DNA from: Capsicum annuum
Lineage: Eukaryota; Streptophyta; Magnoliopsida; Solanales; Solanaceae
Reading direction: 5' to 3'
Length of the DNA: 64,000 nt
Assembly (NCBI RefSeq): GCF_002878395.1
Contig: NC_061114.1
Coordinates: forward strand, 144,123,167-144,187,166
Of this stretch, positions 36,705 to 49,148 are shown piece by piece. The position numbers and the translations under genes were made by a program. Below the pieces are notes generated by a model. The model was not told the origin of the DNA and ran no database searches. It was given only the letters and a program-made list of their open reading frames with translations. Positions within the stretch are counted from its first letter, which is position 1, and each line of letters begins with the position of its first letter.

Positions 36705-37811
36705 GCATCTTTTATGGTTCATTAAGGGGCGGCATCATCTTGAGCATATTGAAATGGTTGGAACTCATTCCAAAGTCTAGTTTATCTCTTTTTGGTCTCT
36801 TAACTTAGAATTCAATTTTCAATTCTTTCATTTAGTTGTGGGATATGCTTCTTGAATTTAGGAAGAGAACCAATTTCTGACTACATCTTATGTAAGTTTA
36901 ATCACATTGAATTATGAATCAGTTATTATTATCGCTTTCTCGTTCATGTGGAACTAAAACCCACAACTAGGGTTGTGGGATCTATGGTTATTCCTCCATG
37001 GATTTAATAGATGTCTTGGCTTTGAGTGATTATCGAGACATCTTTATAATTCCTTTGTTATGATTGTTATTTATTGGTTGCAAACAATAGATCCCGCCTC
37101 ATGTTGATTTGCTCTAACTGAGAAATAAACTAAAGGTAGCAAATTATCAACGAGAATTTGGGAAGGTTAAGTTCTCATCTAATGATCAATGTTGTAACAA
37201 GATTGATCGTCTATAGATAAAATCAGTATGAAAAGAATACTTTCCTAAGTTCAAGAGAATTAGGGAGTTCAACATCTACGTAGGTTGAGAAACACTTAGA
37301 TGGACTGCCGAAACTGATAATTTGGTATTTCCCATAAGTCACAAGAATCAAACACTACAACTATTATTCAATAGAGGATTACTAATCATAGTGATCACAA
37401 ACCTAGTTCCTCTCTATCACTGATATGAACCATTGAAATTTTAGTTTTCAGCTCTGAATCAAATTAAACCTTTAACATTTGTTTGATAATTGAAAACCCC
37501 ATTTTATCTTGTCTTATCATTTGTTTGAATTTAACTTGTAGCTTTAGTTTCAAACTATTTTAATTGCAACTCATATTGTTCCCTGTAGATTCAACCCCGA
37601 CTCCGAATTTGGGAATATATATTGACAACGATCGCTCACATTCTCATAAGAGAGGTGTAGTTTGAGCGTCATCATGATCTTCTCTTCTTCTATTATGCCT
37701 ATGTCTCCTAATTTGGTCTGAGGGAAGGTTGATATGTGTTAATGTGTTAACTCATGCTTTTTCTTGCCTTTATCCTACATTAAAGGATGAATGATCCTTT
37801 GCAAGGAAGAA

Positions 37812-40301
37812 CGAAACACCCTAAATTAGATCCTTAGAAAAATTTTCCAAGTTTGAGAGTTTAAGCAAGGTAAGACTCACGGGTACTAGTCATACCCTAG
37901 AATACATTTTGGTATCCCTTCCTCATTTTCTAGGCAGTGTTCTTTTGGTTAGATTTTGTCAAAGATATGACTCAACAACATACAAGGCGTATGGTAGGAT
38001 ACGAGGTTTACGATGCCAAGTAGCATGATATTTATTGATTAGCCTTGTAGAATAAATCCAAGGTATGGTATTAAGGTACCATTCGTACCCTATGGTAGGA
38101 GTTGGGTATATTTGGTTGTATAATGACTAGTTTTGGGTTACTTGGTTATGTCTAGGGTATGAGTTAAGGTACCTCTCATACCCAAGGGTAAGACTAAGGG
38201 GTGGTGGTCGTACCCTCCTGCATGATGGTTTTTAACGTTTAAGCAAAAGGCTTTCCGAATATTTACCACCCCAAAAACCTTAATTCCCCCACACCATATA
38301 ATATGTTGTGGCCCTTCATAAAACTAATTTGCTAGATCAAACATTCCAAATACTCTCTCAAAGTCACTCTTGATGATTGGAGGCTAAGGTTTCTATAAGT
38401 GTCCTCCAAAGGGCTCAAGAGTCAAGTTTCTTTCCGTGGATCTTCTGATATAAGGCATGTACTCCTTCCTTATTTTTAGTCCCAACTGAAAAGCATAATT
38501 TAATGTCTTACTAATTTATTATGATTCATAAATTATTGTTTTGAAAAATCAATTTTGAGGGTTTTGGTGCATATTTGTTGGTATTGTATATTCTTGGTTT
38601 AAACTATATTTTCACATATTTTTGTTGATGGTTTTCACATGTGGGTGCTTTTTGGTTTAGGTTTATCATATAGGTCATGAGTAACCCAAAACTTGATGGT
38701 TTATTCTTTGATTTTTGTCTTGGTAAACGTGTGCCCTCAACATATTTGATAAAATGCCTATGAGATGTTTTTACTATATTGTTGAGCCTTCGTTGAAACT
38801 ATTGCCTTGTATAGTTTGGTAATGGAACACTAAATTGGTTTTCATTGGTTTAAATGATTTTTAAATGGACCTAGATGGCTTAGAATGGTATGAATGGTTT
38901 TGGAACGATTAAATGGTAATGTTTTGGTCGCTATGAAATTTTTTTGAATGAAAATCTTACGGGTACATGGGAATCCACCAAGTGAATGAAATAATGATAT
39001 TGTTTTGAATGATGAACGTCTTGTTGGGTGCCAGGGAAACCCCCAAGGAAAGCTTAATAATGAAATGCTTTTGAGGTATACGGGAATCCCCCAATTAAGG
39101 CTAATAATGATATACTTATGGGTATATGTTAATCCTTCTAGCAAACTAATAATGTAACCTATGAGGTACATGGGAATCATCTAAGGTTGGCTAAGGATAC
39201 TTTTTGTAACCTATAGTCGGTATGACGATACCACTACTTAGAGCCTTGGTTAATAATAAATTTAATGATGCTTTGGTTGAGTTGTAAAGATTTTAATTGG
39301 CCAATAATGGTGGGGTGTGATAGCTATCCATGAAGGTGTGAGTCCTAAGGACGAACACCAGAAACTCATGTTTTCCGACATGAGTATTGGGCATTGCAAC
39401 CCTATAGATAAGGGGTACGCGGGAATCCCTTAAAATATGTATATATGTATCATGGAGAGCGAAGGGTACACGAAAATCCCCTACTCATATGGTACCTCTG
39501 GTTCATATAGCCACACGCTTTGGGGCCCGTCCAGGGGGTTCCACTTGACCCATATAGCCTGTGGGTGGATTATGTCAATTAAACCACGCATACCCAGATT
39601 AATAATTTAAAAGGCATGCTAAGTCCAATTCCCTTTATTGGCATGGTTATATATATATGTGTGTGTGTGTGTGTATAAATGTATGGTTGTGAATGCATAT
39701 GGTTGGTTTACTTGATTTTAATTGTTTACATTATTTTATCCTTATCCTGAGTACATGCTAGCTTTCAATCACTAACTTTTCTTCAGGCGGTTGTATCCCC
39801 ACTCGATGCACGGACCATCCATACAACTCTTCCTGCTCATTGATCAAATTTAAGAATAGTCGGTGTTGAGCTTCCATGTTCAAAAGGAATCTATTTCATG
39901 TCATGGATTACCTTTCATACTTTGTCTTTTATAGACTTTGGTTTATCTATGGTCGGGCACATGTCCCAACTAGATACTATTTGGTTTGGTTTAAAGGCTT
40001 TGTAAAGACAACTGTGGACCTGGGTAGGGAATGATCATGATATATTTATATTCATATACATTGGGTTATCATTTTTGTTTTGGTTGATTGGTTATTGGAT
40101 TGGATGACTTGGTCGTATTTGTGTACGATATAAACTCAAGCCAAATACATCACATTTTTAAATATGTTATCTTGTTCTATGTTCGGAATTTATCTGACAC
40201 AGGGTGTATGTTGGTTGATTGGGTTTGGTATTGGGGGTGATCTCCACTCTCGATTAGATTTCAGATGTCTATTATGAAAAGGCCTCAGTTTGGGTTATGT
40301 C
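37812..40301 (+). repeat. X LTR, copy X3 (2490 bp)
   Basis: It starts cgaaacaccctaaattag and ends gggttatgtca. The gggaatcccct-type units occur near 38970, 39033, 39082, 39127, 39172, 39430 and 39472. It is followed by the same antisense gag sequence as X2. The 112-residue open frame at 38842-39180 (minus) is only the antisense of these units. Confidence 0.88.
39648..39674. repeat. (TA)n(GT)n microsatellite
   Basis: A short TA run continues into about eight GT units, at the LTR position where copy X2 has a pure TA run. Confidence 0.9.
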
Positions 40302-40951
40302 ACTGGGTACCACCTCTACCACTATGAATACCACCTATTGTTGCGGAAGAACTACCCGAATTGGTGGAATACTTTGAGATGAATGAACCATTTCTCCATG
40401 ATTAGGGAACTCTTTTGAGAAATTCCCAATATTCCCACAACCATAACTTGATTTAGATGTTGTACAAAAACCAGAAGATCTAGGAAAACCAGAATAACCA
40501 CCATGACTAGAATAATAAGAAGAAAACCCCCTCAAAGGTTGACTACTACTCTAGCCGGGAGGATTGTTATGATTGGACATACCTCAATCAACAATAAAAA
40601 AGTGGCCTAAACGAGCAGACTAGACTGAACCTGATGCAGAGGGTACTAACCCAAAAGACCATTTCATCTTAATAATGATCAACTATGGCTACTACAGAAA
40701 ACACCCGTCTACCATGGCCTTTTATCACTACCACGTTTGGCCTCGCGATTCATCTTATCCATATTTAAGAATAATTAGGAAGCCCAATACAAGATCTACC
40801 CACAACAACCAAACTTTGGTAGACATACAAAGAGAGACTCTGAATCCCCAAAGAAATCAATGAACCCTCTCATTCTCAGTAGTCCAAATTGAAGTAGCAT
40901 ACCTAGGCAACTCGTGAAATTGAGCCCCATACTCTATAAAAGTTATGGAAC

Positions 40952-42595
40952 TGACAGCGCCCAAATGCACACACAAGTGTACGTGGTCTTATCAAGTAGT
41001 AAAGTGGCCTAATGAAATCTAAGTATCAATCCCACAGAGACTTGATTTGGCAATGATTAGATTACAGTACATAATTTAGATTCAATTGATGTGAGAGTAA
41101 CCAAAATAGAGTTTGTATATTTGTAACCTAAAGTAACCAATGCATAAAGTAATGATTTTATGACAATCAATAAGATAAAACCCATGGTCAAATCACTTGG
41201 AAAAATCATACCATGTTGTTTAATTTCATTTGTTAACTTGCTTATCTTGGTTGTATATTCGTAGTGTTATTTGCATGATTATGGTTTCCCAACTTCTAAT
41301 CCTTTACCTTAATTGAACCTTACAACTACATCAATGAGAGGAGATGTAATGATCTAATTAGGTTATGTAAGCTATCATCCAGTATTTGAATCAAGTTTGG
41401 ATCCTAAGTACATCCTTGTCCTAGGTGCTAAGTTCAATTCCTTATTTCATAATGGAGTAAACACCAAAACTTTGTTCATCTCCTTATTCTATCCCCTATT
41501 CCCTCTCCCTAGATCAAAAGGTAGAAAATTGATATATTCTAAGGGTCATGAATCCTTAAAATATTTAAATCAAACATGAACACACAACTAATAGTGATAA
41601 GCAAAGTTAAATGAACTTAATTCAAAACAAAAGTAATCATATTCTTCGCTTCAACCCCGGAAAAGGATGTGTAGCCATGCATAGTCATAATCGTAATCAC
41701 AAGGTTGTAATTAATGAATAAAAACATGTATGAAATAAATTAAAATAATATAAACCTAATTATGAAGTTGTATCAGCCCCTTGATCTCCAAAATATGTCA
41801 AAAGATATGAATAAACGTGACACAACATGTATTTATAGCATAAGGGTAAGCCAAGTCTGTGTAGAAGTTGATTTAGCCAGAAACACCCAAGGGTGGAGTA
41901 GACCATGAATTTCACCCTATATTACTATGGAATGGTTCATGCAACACACCCTCTATTGTATATGATAGAAAATGCGACCCATGCAAATCGTATGGTGCTA
42001 CTGGAAGATGTCTTTCGAATTTAAGTTAAGTGTTGGTACTTCTTCCTTTTATCCCTTGTCTTGTGGTTCCTTTCCAATGATTTTAAAGACTTTATATCAT
42101 CAAAATATAATCATATTAAGATCACAAAGGTTCCTACAAGAATACACAACACGAATTAGAAGTATAAACATACAATATCCATCACAATGAATAAAAAACA
42201 AGAACTTAGACTAGGTTGAATTCCATAATATTTCACTTCAAGTTTCCCCTCTTTCCTTGACTTACTTGAACTTTATACACTCATAATATCTTTTCCCACA
42301 TACTATAACACATTTAAAACCATTTGAAACACATAACACACAACAAAATCCAACAAGATAGACAAGACAAGCAACTAGCTCAATCTAGAAAGATTAGTTT
42401 TCTCTATTGAACTCAAATTGACTCTTTGAAGTACCAACTTACTTGGAGTTCACTTTGAACCTTATGAAAACATGCTTTCAAACTTTGATACACATTTATT
42501 TCATTATCAATCCATGTAGCATAGAATCATTCTCAAAACAAGGCTAAAAACCACTAGAATAGTGATGCTAGAATACATAAATACACCAAACATCA
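40952..42595 (-). repeat. Z 3' LTR
   Basis: It starts tgacagcgcccaaatg and ends accaaacatca. It aligns with 46771-48410 over its whole length. The minus-strand TATA-like ctataaatac lies near 41830. Confidence 0.88.
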
Positions 42596-42612
42596 CCACC
42601 CCATACTTAAAA
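42596..42612 (-). other. Z polypurine tract
   Basis: The minus strand reads ttttaagtatggggtgg directly before the LTR start TGATGTTTGG. It confirms the minus orientation. Confidence 0.82.
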
Positions 42613-44480
42613 CCTTGTTCATCCTCGAACAACTCTTAACTATAATAACCATTCAATAAGGAGACTCTACAATTTTATAGAATGGAGGACACTCAAGTTA
42701 GCACTACAATGACTACATAAAATGCAAGTTACTATACTAAGCATGTAATTTACACAATTGAAAGCTCATGAACACTACTTCAAACCATTCTATAGACTCA
42801 AGAATTTACTTACCTAGTTAGAAAACTCTTGCTTATTATTCAATTAAAGATATCATAAAAATCACCCATGTTCCCTCACAATAAGGGAGTTACTCATAAT
42901 CACTCATAATAAAGAAATTCACAACATGACGGGTACGAGAATCAACTAACGCTCCCCCTCATAAAGAATTCACAAGTTACACACAATTAACCACAGGTTT
43001 TCCCTTATTGTAATGCTCCACTAATATCAGAATGTATAGCTTAGGATCAATTAGGACTTTTTCGGGTTTTAATATAGGCTAATGGACGGGTAGAAACCAT
43101 TTGGGAATAGTGACTATCCTCTCTAAGGACTTTAATACACTACATTATATATTTAGAATCAATCTCCAACAACCAAATTGCACTTCTTCATCCACCCATA
43201 CCTTTTGTTTTTGCACCATCTCTTTTAAGCATTTTCACAAACACTTGGTGGAAGCATAGTTTACTACAACATGAATCAATTTTCTCTTTTTTCACAGTCA
43301 TGGAAAATTTTTTAGCTTATATTATATCAGACCCATCCATCACATATCAATTATAAACACTAATAAGTATTTCCCTAGGGCATTAAATTCAACTTTTTTC
43401 TTTTTATTTCTCAAACTTCTTATTCAATTCAATTTTTAGTAAAGCACCTAGGATCTTTTGGATCAAATTTAGCTCCATCAGATATGGGGATTAGTCTACA
43501 TATGAGGGTTACAAAGAAAAAGCTATAGGATCAATGGGGGTTAACTAGGATAAAAACACAAAGGCAAGACAAATAAAAGGTATAAAACAAGGCTATGAAA
43601 GAAATGCCTATATCATCTCATAAACTCACCTTCTATATTTTGATTTGCACACACACCGAGCAAGTTATATACATCACATGCAACAATGAATATACAAAAT
43701 TCTCACACTCACATGGTATATGCTCAACTCAATAGGATCATCATAAACTATAAACCAAATAATAAAACAAATTCAATTTTAAGCCAACTACTACAAGAGT
43801 CACAAATCTGAGCCTAAAAGTTTCAAAAGTAGCAATTTGCTCATTCAACATGATTTTAACCGATCAAAACACTTTCACTATGAAACAAAAAATAGCACCA
43901 ATAAGAATATCTCACTTATTCCTAACCTACAAATTTTAAATTGAGCCCAAAATTAGGAATTTCCCCTACCCCACACTAAAAAAATCTACTTTGTCCCCAA
44001 AGTCAATTTAAAAGTAAGAGATAAAAATACTCCTTGAGGCCTTTAGGACTAGCTAGTAGCATCTTTAAATATCAAGAAGGTTTGGGGACCCAACACTCAG
44101 GCTTTGCCATACTTCAAGCTCAGGTTTTCGGTACTCAGACATCCCATTAACCTGTAACTCAATCCAAAACAAAAACTACATGAAATAACAACAAAAAAAT
44201 TGAAAAGAAAACATACCTACTAAACTTGGGTTTCCTCCTAAGTAGCACCTAATTTAATGTCATAGCATAACTCAAGTTAACTCAACTATATTCCTTCACC
44301 CTTTTTCTCCCTTTTAAGAGTCATTTTTTTATTCATTTCTGACCTCTTGAGTTTCCACTCTCAAGGTCAACATCTTTCTTCACTTCAACCTTCATCATAT
44401 TGGGAAACAGTAAAATCCCTTTGGGCCGCTCAATCAGGTAATCCAAAGAGGTCTTTGATGGATTAACCACCCCACACTTT
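42613..44480 (-). other. Z 3' non-coding region (pol missing)
   Basis: About 1.9 kb between protease and PPT has no RT, RNase H or integrase motif. The part near 44225-44275 reads ggtttcctcctaagtagcacc...atttaatgtcat in plus, resembling the short non-coding run that often follows the gag-protease region in Athila-group elements; W2 has the same near 62365. Confidence 0.6.
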
Positions 44481-44499
44481 TCCCCTTCAATAATATTAA

Positions 44500-45117
44500 T
44501 CACACACAAATCTTTATATTTTTGATATAAGATGGGTGAATTGTGAATATTAAATTCAACATATTTTCTCTAACATCAATCAAGGCCGCTCCAGTTGCTA
44601 AGAATGTATGGCTCAAGATGATTGGTACCTGTTCATCTTCCTTAAAAATAAGACAAATAAAGTCAGCAGGTGTAATGAATTTACTAAATTTTATGAGGAA
44701 ATCCTTAATTATTCCATCCGAGTGTGTAAATAACCCATCAGCCAACTACAACACCATGGTGATCGATCTAGGCTTTCCCAAGCTCGATGTTTTAAAAAGA
44801 GATAGGGGCATCAAATTTATGCTTGCCCCTATGTCACTCAGTGCATGGACCATTTTTCTCCTAGTTTGAATAGGGATAGCAAACCTCCCCTGATCTCTCA
44901 ATTTCTTCAGTATTTTTTGGGTCATTATAACGCTACACTCTTCAGTGAGTGTTATAGCTCCCACATCCTGCAATTCTACCTTATTAGCCACCACATCCCT
45001 TAAGTACTTTGAACACTTGGGCATACTTTTCAAAATATCTAGAAAAGGTAAATTAATATACAACTCTCTAAATGTATCAAAGAACTTTTTGAACATAGTA
45101 TCCTTCTTTAATTTCAT
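44500..45117 (-). pseudogene. Z aspartic protease region
   Basis: Two overlapping minus-strand frames (44746-45117, then 44500-44745) give 'LTEECSVIM', 'RFAIPIQT', 'ALSDIGASINLMPLSLF' with the candidate catalytic Asp, 'GIIKDFLIKFSKFITPADF' and 'VPIILSHTFLATGAALIDV'. This is the Athila-group protease block nearly in full. One frame change near 44745 separates the halves. The catalytic Asp is kept. Confidence 0.88.
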
Positions 45118-46509
45118 GTACCTCTATAGGAAAGGCACTAGAGGTATCTTCTTCAATTCTTTTGCAACAACTTTTCTTTCAATTACTTAGACTTTCTTGA
45201 ATTTTCAGCAACTCTGTTACTTACGTGTTGGGTTTCCACATCAGTATCTACCTCCTTTGATGCCTTGGGAAGTTCTCCTTGTAGCTTTTTACCACTTCTT
45301 AAGGTGATTATCATAACCTGCTTTGATTTTCTGTATATGGTGGTAAACCACCTTTTGTTCTGGTATTTAATGCTTTTAATAATTATCCCAACTACAATTC
45401 TAAACTTCTTGTGGCTGTTTGCTGATTGTTCATGTCTGTAGTCAATTGTGCTTGATTAGTTAAAAATTGCTTCAACATCTCTTCCATGTTACTAATTGAC
45501 TAATTAGTTTGGGCCTGTGGTTACTGAATTAGTTGTTGTTATACGTTCCAACATTGCATTTACCACTTGATGTTGTAGGAGTTACCAAAATTTGGTCTTT
45601 GTGTATTGCCCACATACATTACTAATTTGGGATTTGAAACGCATATGGCTGCCGCATGACCACTATTTTCGCATACTTTACACTAACTTGTAGCTTGTTG
45701 GACAACATTGACTATGGCTATGGGTTGTGCTTCTCCCAACTTCATGTTGCTGAACTGAGTTTTAATGAGATTTTGTAATGCAAAAACCTGAGCTGATAAG
45801 GCTGTGAATTGGTCTACCTCTAATACACTAGTAATTATTTTTGTGGCACCTCTAAAATCTTAATGCCACTCTGGATTTCCTTATTCTATATGGTTCAATA
45901 TGTGTACAACTCAACATAAGTCAACTCCAATGCTTGACCACCTGCGACTGAATCTAGTAAAATCTTTGTATTGTGACCAAGTGCTTCTACAAAAGTATGA
46001 GCAAGTACCTCAAAGGACTGTTGGTGGTGTTGACAATCCCAAAAAAGAACCTTGAAGTGTTACCAAGCATGATATAGATTTTTGCCATGCTTTTGTTTGA
46101 AGCTCACTATCTCACTGCAAAGTCTCCCAGTCTTGCCAGATAGAAAGAATGGGATGGGAACTTTCTATCTAAGTCATCCCATAATGTAATTGAACTGGAT
46201 AGCTCTACCTTTAACTACCTTTTAGCTTCCTCTAAAGTGAATAGGGAAAGAGTGTTATCCTCACATCATTTGTACTCACCCAATCGTTATTAATGTATCA
46301 GTAAGGTCAATGAAAGTCTGCAAGTTAACTTGTGGGTCCTCATGTGAAAGCCCTACAAACTGTCCACTGGTGATGAGAATCTAGACAATGTTGTGCTTTA
46401 CCTCAAAATTCCCCCCAGCATATGGTCTTTGAATTAGGTAAGTCAAGTTCGTAGGAAGTGGGAATGCCACTTCCCTAACTATCTTGCATTCTTGTTGTTC
46501 TACAGACAT
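45118..46509 (-). pseudogene. Z gag, broken, with intact CCHC knuckle
   Basis: A start codon at 46509 (minus) opens 'MSVEQQECKIVREVAFPLP', followed by 'NFEVKHNIV', a stop, and 'GLSHEDPQVNLQTFIDL', the Athila-type Gag start. A complete CX2CX4HX4C knuckle (C-K-V-C-E-N-S-G-H-A-A-A-I-C) is at 45641-45682. Many stops interrupt the middle. Long Athila gag regions before the protease are normal. Confidence 0.83.
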
Positions 46510-46747
46510 TATGCAGGATCTCCATGGCCTTCTTCTACCTTCAAAAATTAGAGAAGACAGATTGATTCTCTCCTTTATTGATGGAAGAGTTGTTTGAGTT
46601 CGGAGCTTGGTTTAACCAAATCCCTATCCCTTACCAGCTTCCTAACCTTAACACCTATTTCCTAAAATCACAAAATCAAAAACAAGCATAAAAACACCAA
46701 TTAAATTTAAAAGTAAGACTAAAATAAACAATTGCCAAATAACAAGT

Positions 46748-46764
46748 CACCGACAATGGCACCA
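46748..46764 (-). other. Z primer binding site
   Basis: The minus strand reads TGGTGCCATTGTCGGTG just inside the LTR. It resembles the Athila-type TGGCGCCGTTGCCGGGG, complementary to Asp tRNA as I recall, with changes mostly at C or CpG positions. Confidence 0.78.
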
Positions 46765-46770
46765 AAAACT

Positions 46771-48410
46771 TGACAATGGCAAAAAGTACACACAAGTGTA
46801 AATGTCTTATCAAGTATTAAAGTGGCCTAATGAAAGCCATGTAATCCCACAGAGATCTGATTTAGCAATTATTAGATTTCAGTTCACAATTTAGATTCAA
46901 TTGATGCGAGATAAACAAAAATAGAATTTGTATATTTGTAAACTGAAGTAACCAATGCGTAAAGTAATGATCTAAAGAAAATCAATAAGAGAAAAACCAA
47001 GGTCGAAGTACTTTGAACAATCATACCATGTTGTTAAATTTCATTTGTTAACTTGCTTATCTTGGTTGTAGATTTGTTGGGTTATTTGCACAATTATGGT
47101 TTCCCAACTCTAATCCTTTACCTCAGTTGAACCTTGAAACTACATCATTGAGCGGGGATGTAATGGTCCATTTTGGTTATTTAAGATATCATCCTAAGTT
47201 TGAATCAAGTTTTTTTACTAAGTAAATCCCTGTACTAGGATCTAAGTTCATTTCTTTATTTCATAAAAGAATAAAAACCCAAACTTTGTTCATTTCCTTA
47301 TTAAATCCCCTATTCCCTCTCTCGGGAACAAAGGGTAGACAATTGATATATTCTAAGTGTCAAGAATCATTAAAATAGTTAAATCAAAGATGAACACACA
47401 ACCAATATCGATAAATAAGGTTAAACAAACTTAATTCAAAACAAAAGTAATCATGTTCTTGGTTTCAACTCCGGAAAAGGGTGTTTAGCCACACATAGTC
47501 ATAATCGTAATCACAAAGTTGTAATTAATGACTAAAAACATGTATGAAGTAAATGAAAATAATAAAAACCTAATTATGAAGTTACATCAGCCCCTTGATC
47601 TCCAAAATATGTCAAAAGCTATGAATAAATGTTATACAACATGTATTTAAAGCATAAGGATAAGCCAAAACCAAGGAGAGGTTGATTTAGCTTGAAATGC
47701 ACAAGGGTGGAGTATACCATGCATCACACCCTCTATTAATATGGAATGGATCATGGAACGCAACCTTTATTTCATACGAATAGAGGATGGAACCCACGCA
47801 AATCGCATGGTGCTACTGGAAGTTGTCCTCCAAATTTTGATTAAGTGTTGGTCCTTCCTTCTTTTATCCCTTGTCTTGTGGAATCTTTCCAATGATTTTC
47901 CAGCCTTTATATAATATATATATTATAATATTATGCTCACAAAGGATCCTACAATAATACACCACACGAATTAGAAGTACAAACACATAATATCCATCAC
48001 GATGAATCAAAAATAAGAGCTTCAACTAGGTTGAATTCCCTGATCTTTTACGTCCAGTTTCCATTGTTTCCTTGACACACTTGAAATTTATACACTCCTA
48101 AAAATTTGTTCCATATACAATAAAACATTTTAAACCATTCAGAACACTTAAAACACAATAGAATCCAACATGGTAGACAAATCAAACAGCTAGCTCAAGC
48201 TAGAAAGAATAGTTTTCTCTATTGAACTCAAATTGACTCTTTGAAGTACAAACTTAATTGGAATTCACTTTAAACCTTATAAAAACATAATTTCACTCTT
48301 TGATACATATTTGTTTCATTATAAATCCAAATATCATAGGATCATCCTCAAAACAAGGTTAAAAATGACTAGAATAGTGATGCTAGAATGGATAAATACA
48401 CCTAATATCA
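46771..48410 (-). repeat. Z 5' LTR
   Basis: It starts tgacaatggcaaaaag and ends cctaatatca. It aligns with the 3' LTR with many scattered substitutions, so the insertion is not recent. Confidence 0.88.
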
Positions 48411-49148
48411 GGAACCCTACTCTAACCTTGAGAACTAATCCCTAAAATGATCCTAGGATTAGGAGACATATACTTCTCCAAAATTATCTCAAAGAACTAA
48501 GTTCGTGTAAATAAGGGAGATCGAGCTCTCCTTGATTCAAGATGACCTCTCTACCGATATTGAGTTGCCAAGTCCAACAGAAAAATAGTTTCATCCATAC
48601 CATAAGTCTCAGCTAGTCCAAGATTACGGAGCCTACACTTATAAGAAATCAAGAACTTATAATCATCCGATATTATTGAACCAGAAAACCTAGGTGAAGA
48701 ATATCTCAAAAACCTACCCAACATCTTCTGCTTCCTAATAGACAGTAGGTTGGACAACTACCTGTTGAGCAACCACTGGCGTAAGAGAGACTACAACTCT
48801 GAGAGTCATAACTACAGTTTGTACACTCACCTTAGTACCAGTTTGATTCGTATAATGTGCACTACCAACACATATCAAAAGGTGAACCAATGGATCCCTG
48901 AGAACTAAAGAATAAATAAACCCCGACGGAGCTTGGGTTGGTCCCTAGCCTATAGCTGGCTGGGGAAAATGAATCTCTAGTGCGAGAATTAGAATAGGGT
49001 CTGTGGAAGGCCCCCCTATCATAAAGCCTATATGAGGACACATCTCTTGGTTTTCTATGACCTCTAGGAATCTATGAACAATGACATGATTCCTAGGCTT
49101 TATCTCAGGATCCTCATCTTGTGTAGTTGTAGCATGTGTCCCTGCCAT

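Larger units (their letters stand above)
36133..37674 (+). mobile_element. Solo LTR (1542 bp) inserted in X3
   Basis: It starts tgatgtttaagc and ends gagcgtcatca, giving a TGATG...CATCA inverted terminus. It is flanked by tgata (36128-36132) and tgatc (37675-37679). The uninterrupted site in X2 is tgatc at 26636-26640. It ends with the 'cgactccgaatttggg...attgacaacg' run typical of Athila-group LTRs. Four dyad-rich units precede a TATA box. No internal sequence remains, so LTR-LTR recombination is inferred. Confidence 0.88.
35307..40301 (+). mobile_element. X3: second copy of the X 3' end, interrupted
   Basis: It consists of 35307-36132 plus 37675-37811 (end of internal region with chromodomain and decayed PPT) and the LTR 37812-40301. 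It aligns with 25812-29066. It lacks everything 5' of the chromodomain region and is split by a solo LTR. Confidence 0.86.
40952..48410 (-). mobile_element. Element Z: complete-ended, pol-less Athila-like element
   Basis: Two LTRs (1644 and 1640 bp) enclose a 4175 bp internal region with PBS, gag, protease and PPT on the minus strand. The 5 bp target duplication ggaac is exact (40947-40951 and 48411-48415), and the empty site exists in copy A gag (29713-29717). RT, RNase H and integrase are absent, so it depended on other elements for movement or lost them later. Confidence 0.92.
40302..49148 (-). pseudogene. Family G gag, copy B (split by element Z)
   Basis: The minus-strand gag runs from a start codon at 49148 ('MAGTHATTTQDED') through 48551-48757 ('RFLRYSSPRFSGS', 'YKCRLRNLGLAE', 'DLATQYR') to 48411, then from 40951 to 40302. 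The knuckle near 40440 reads YGCGNIGNFSKEF, with the first Cys and the His replaced. The 3' end is cut by the X LTR at the same base as copy A. Compared with copy A this one keeps the N-terminal third. Confidence 0.84.

Noticed and set aside
38842..39180. 112-residue open frame with repeated Gly-Phe-Pro pieces
   Set aside because: It is the antisense reading of the gggaatcccct LTR units; the repeats explain the peptide pattern.
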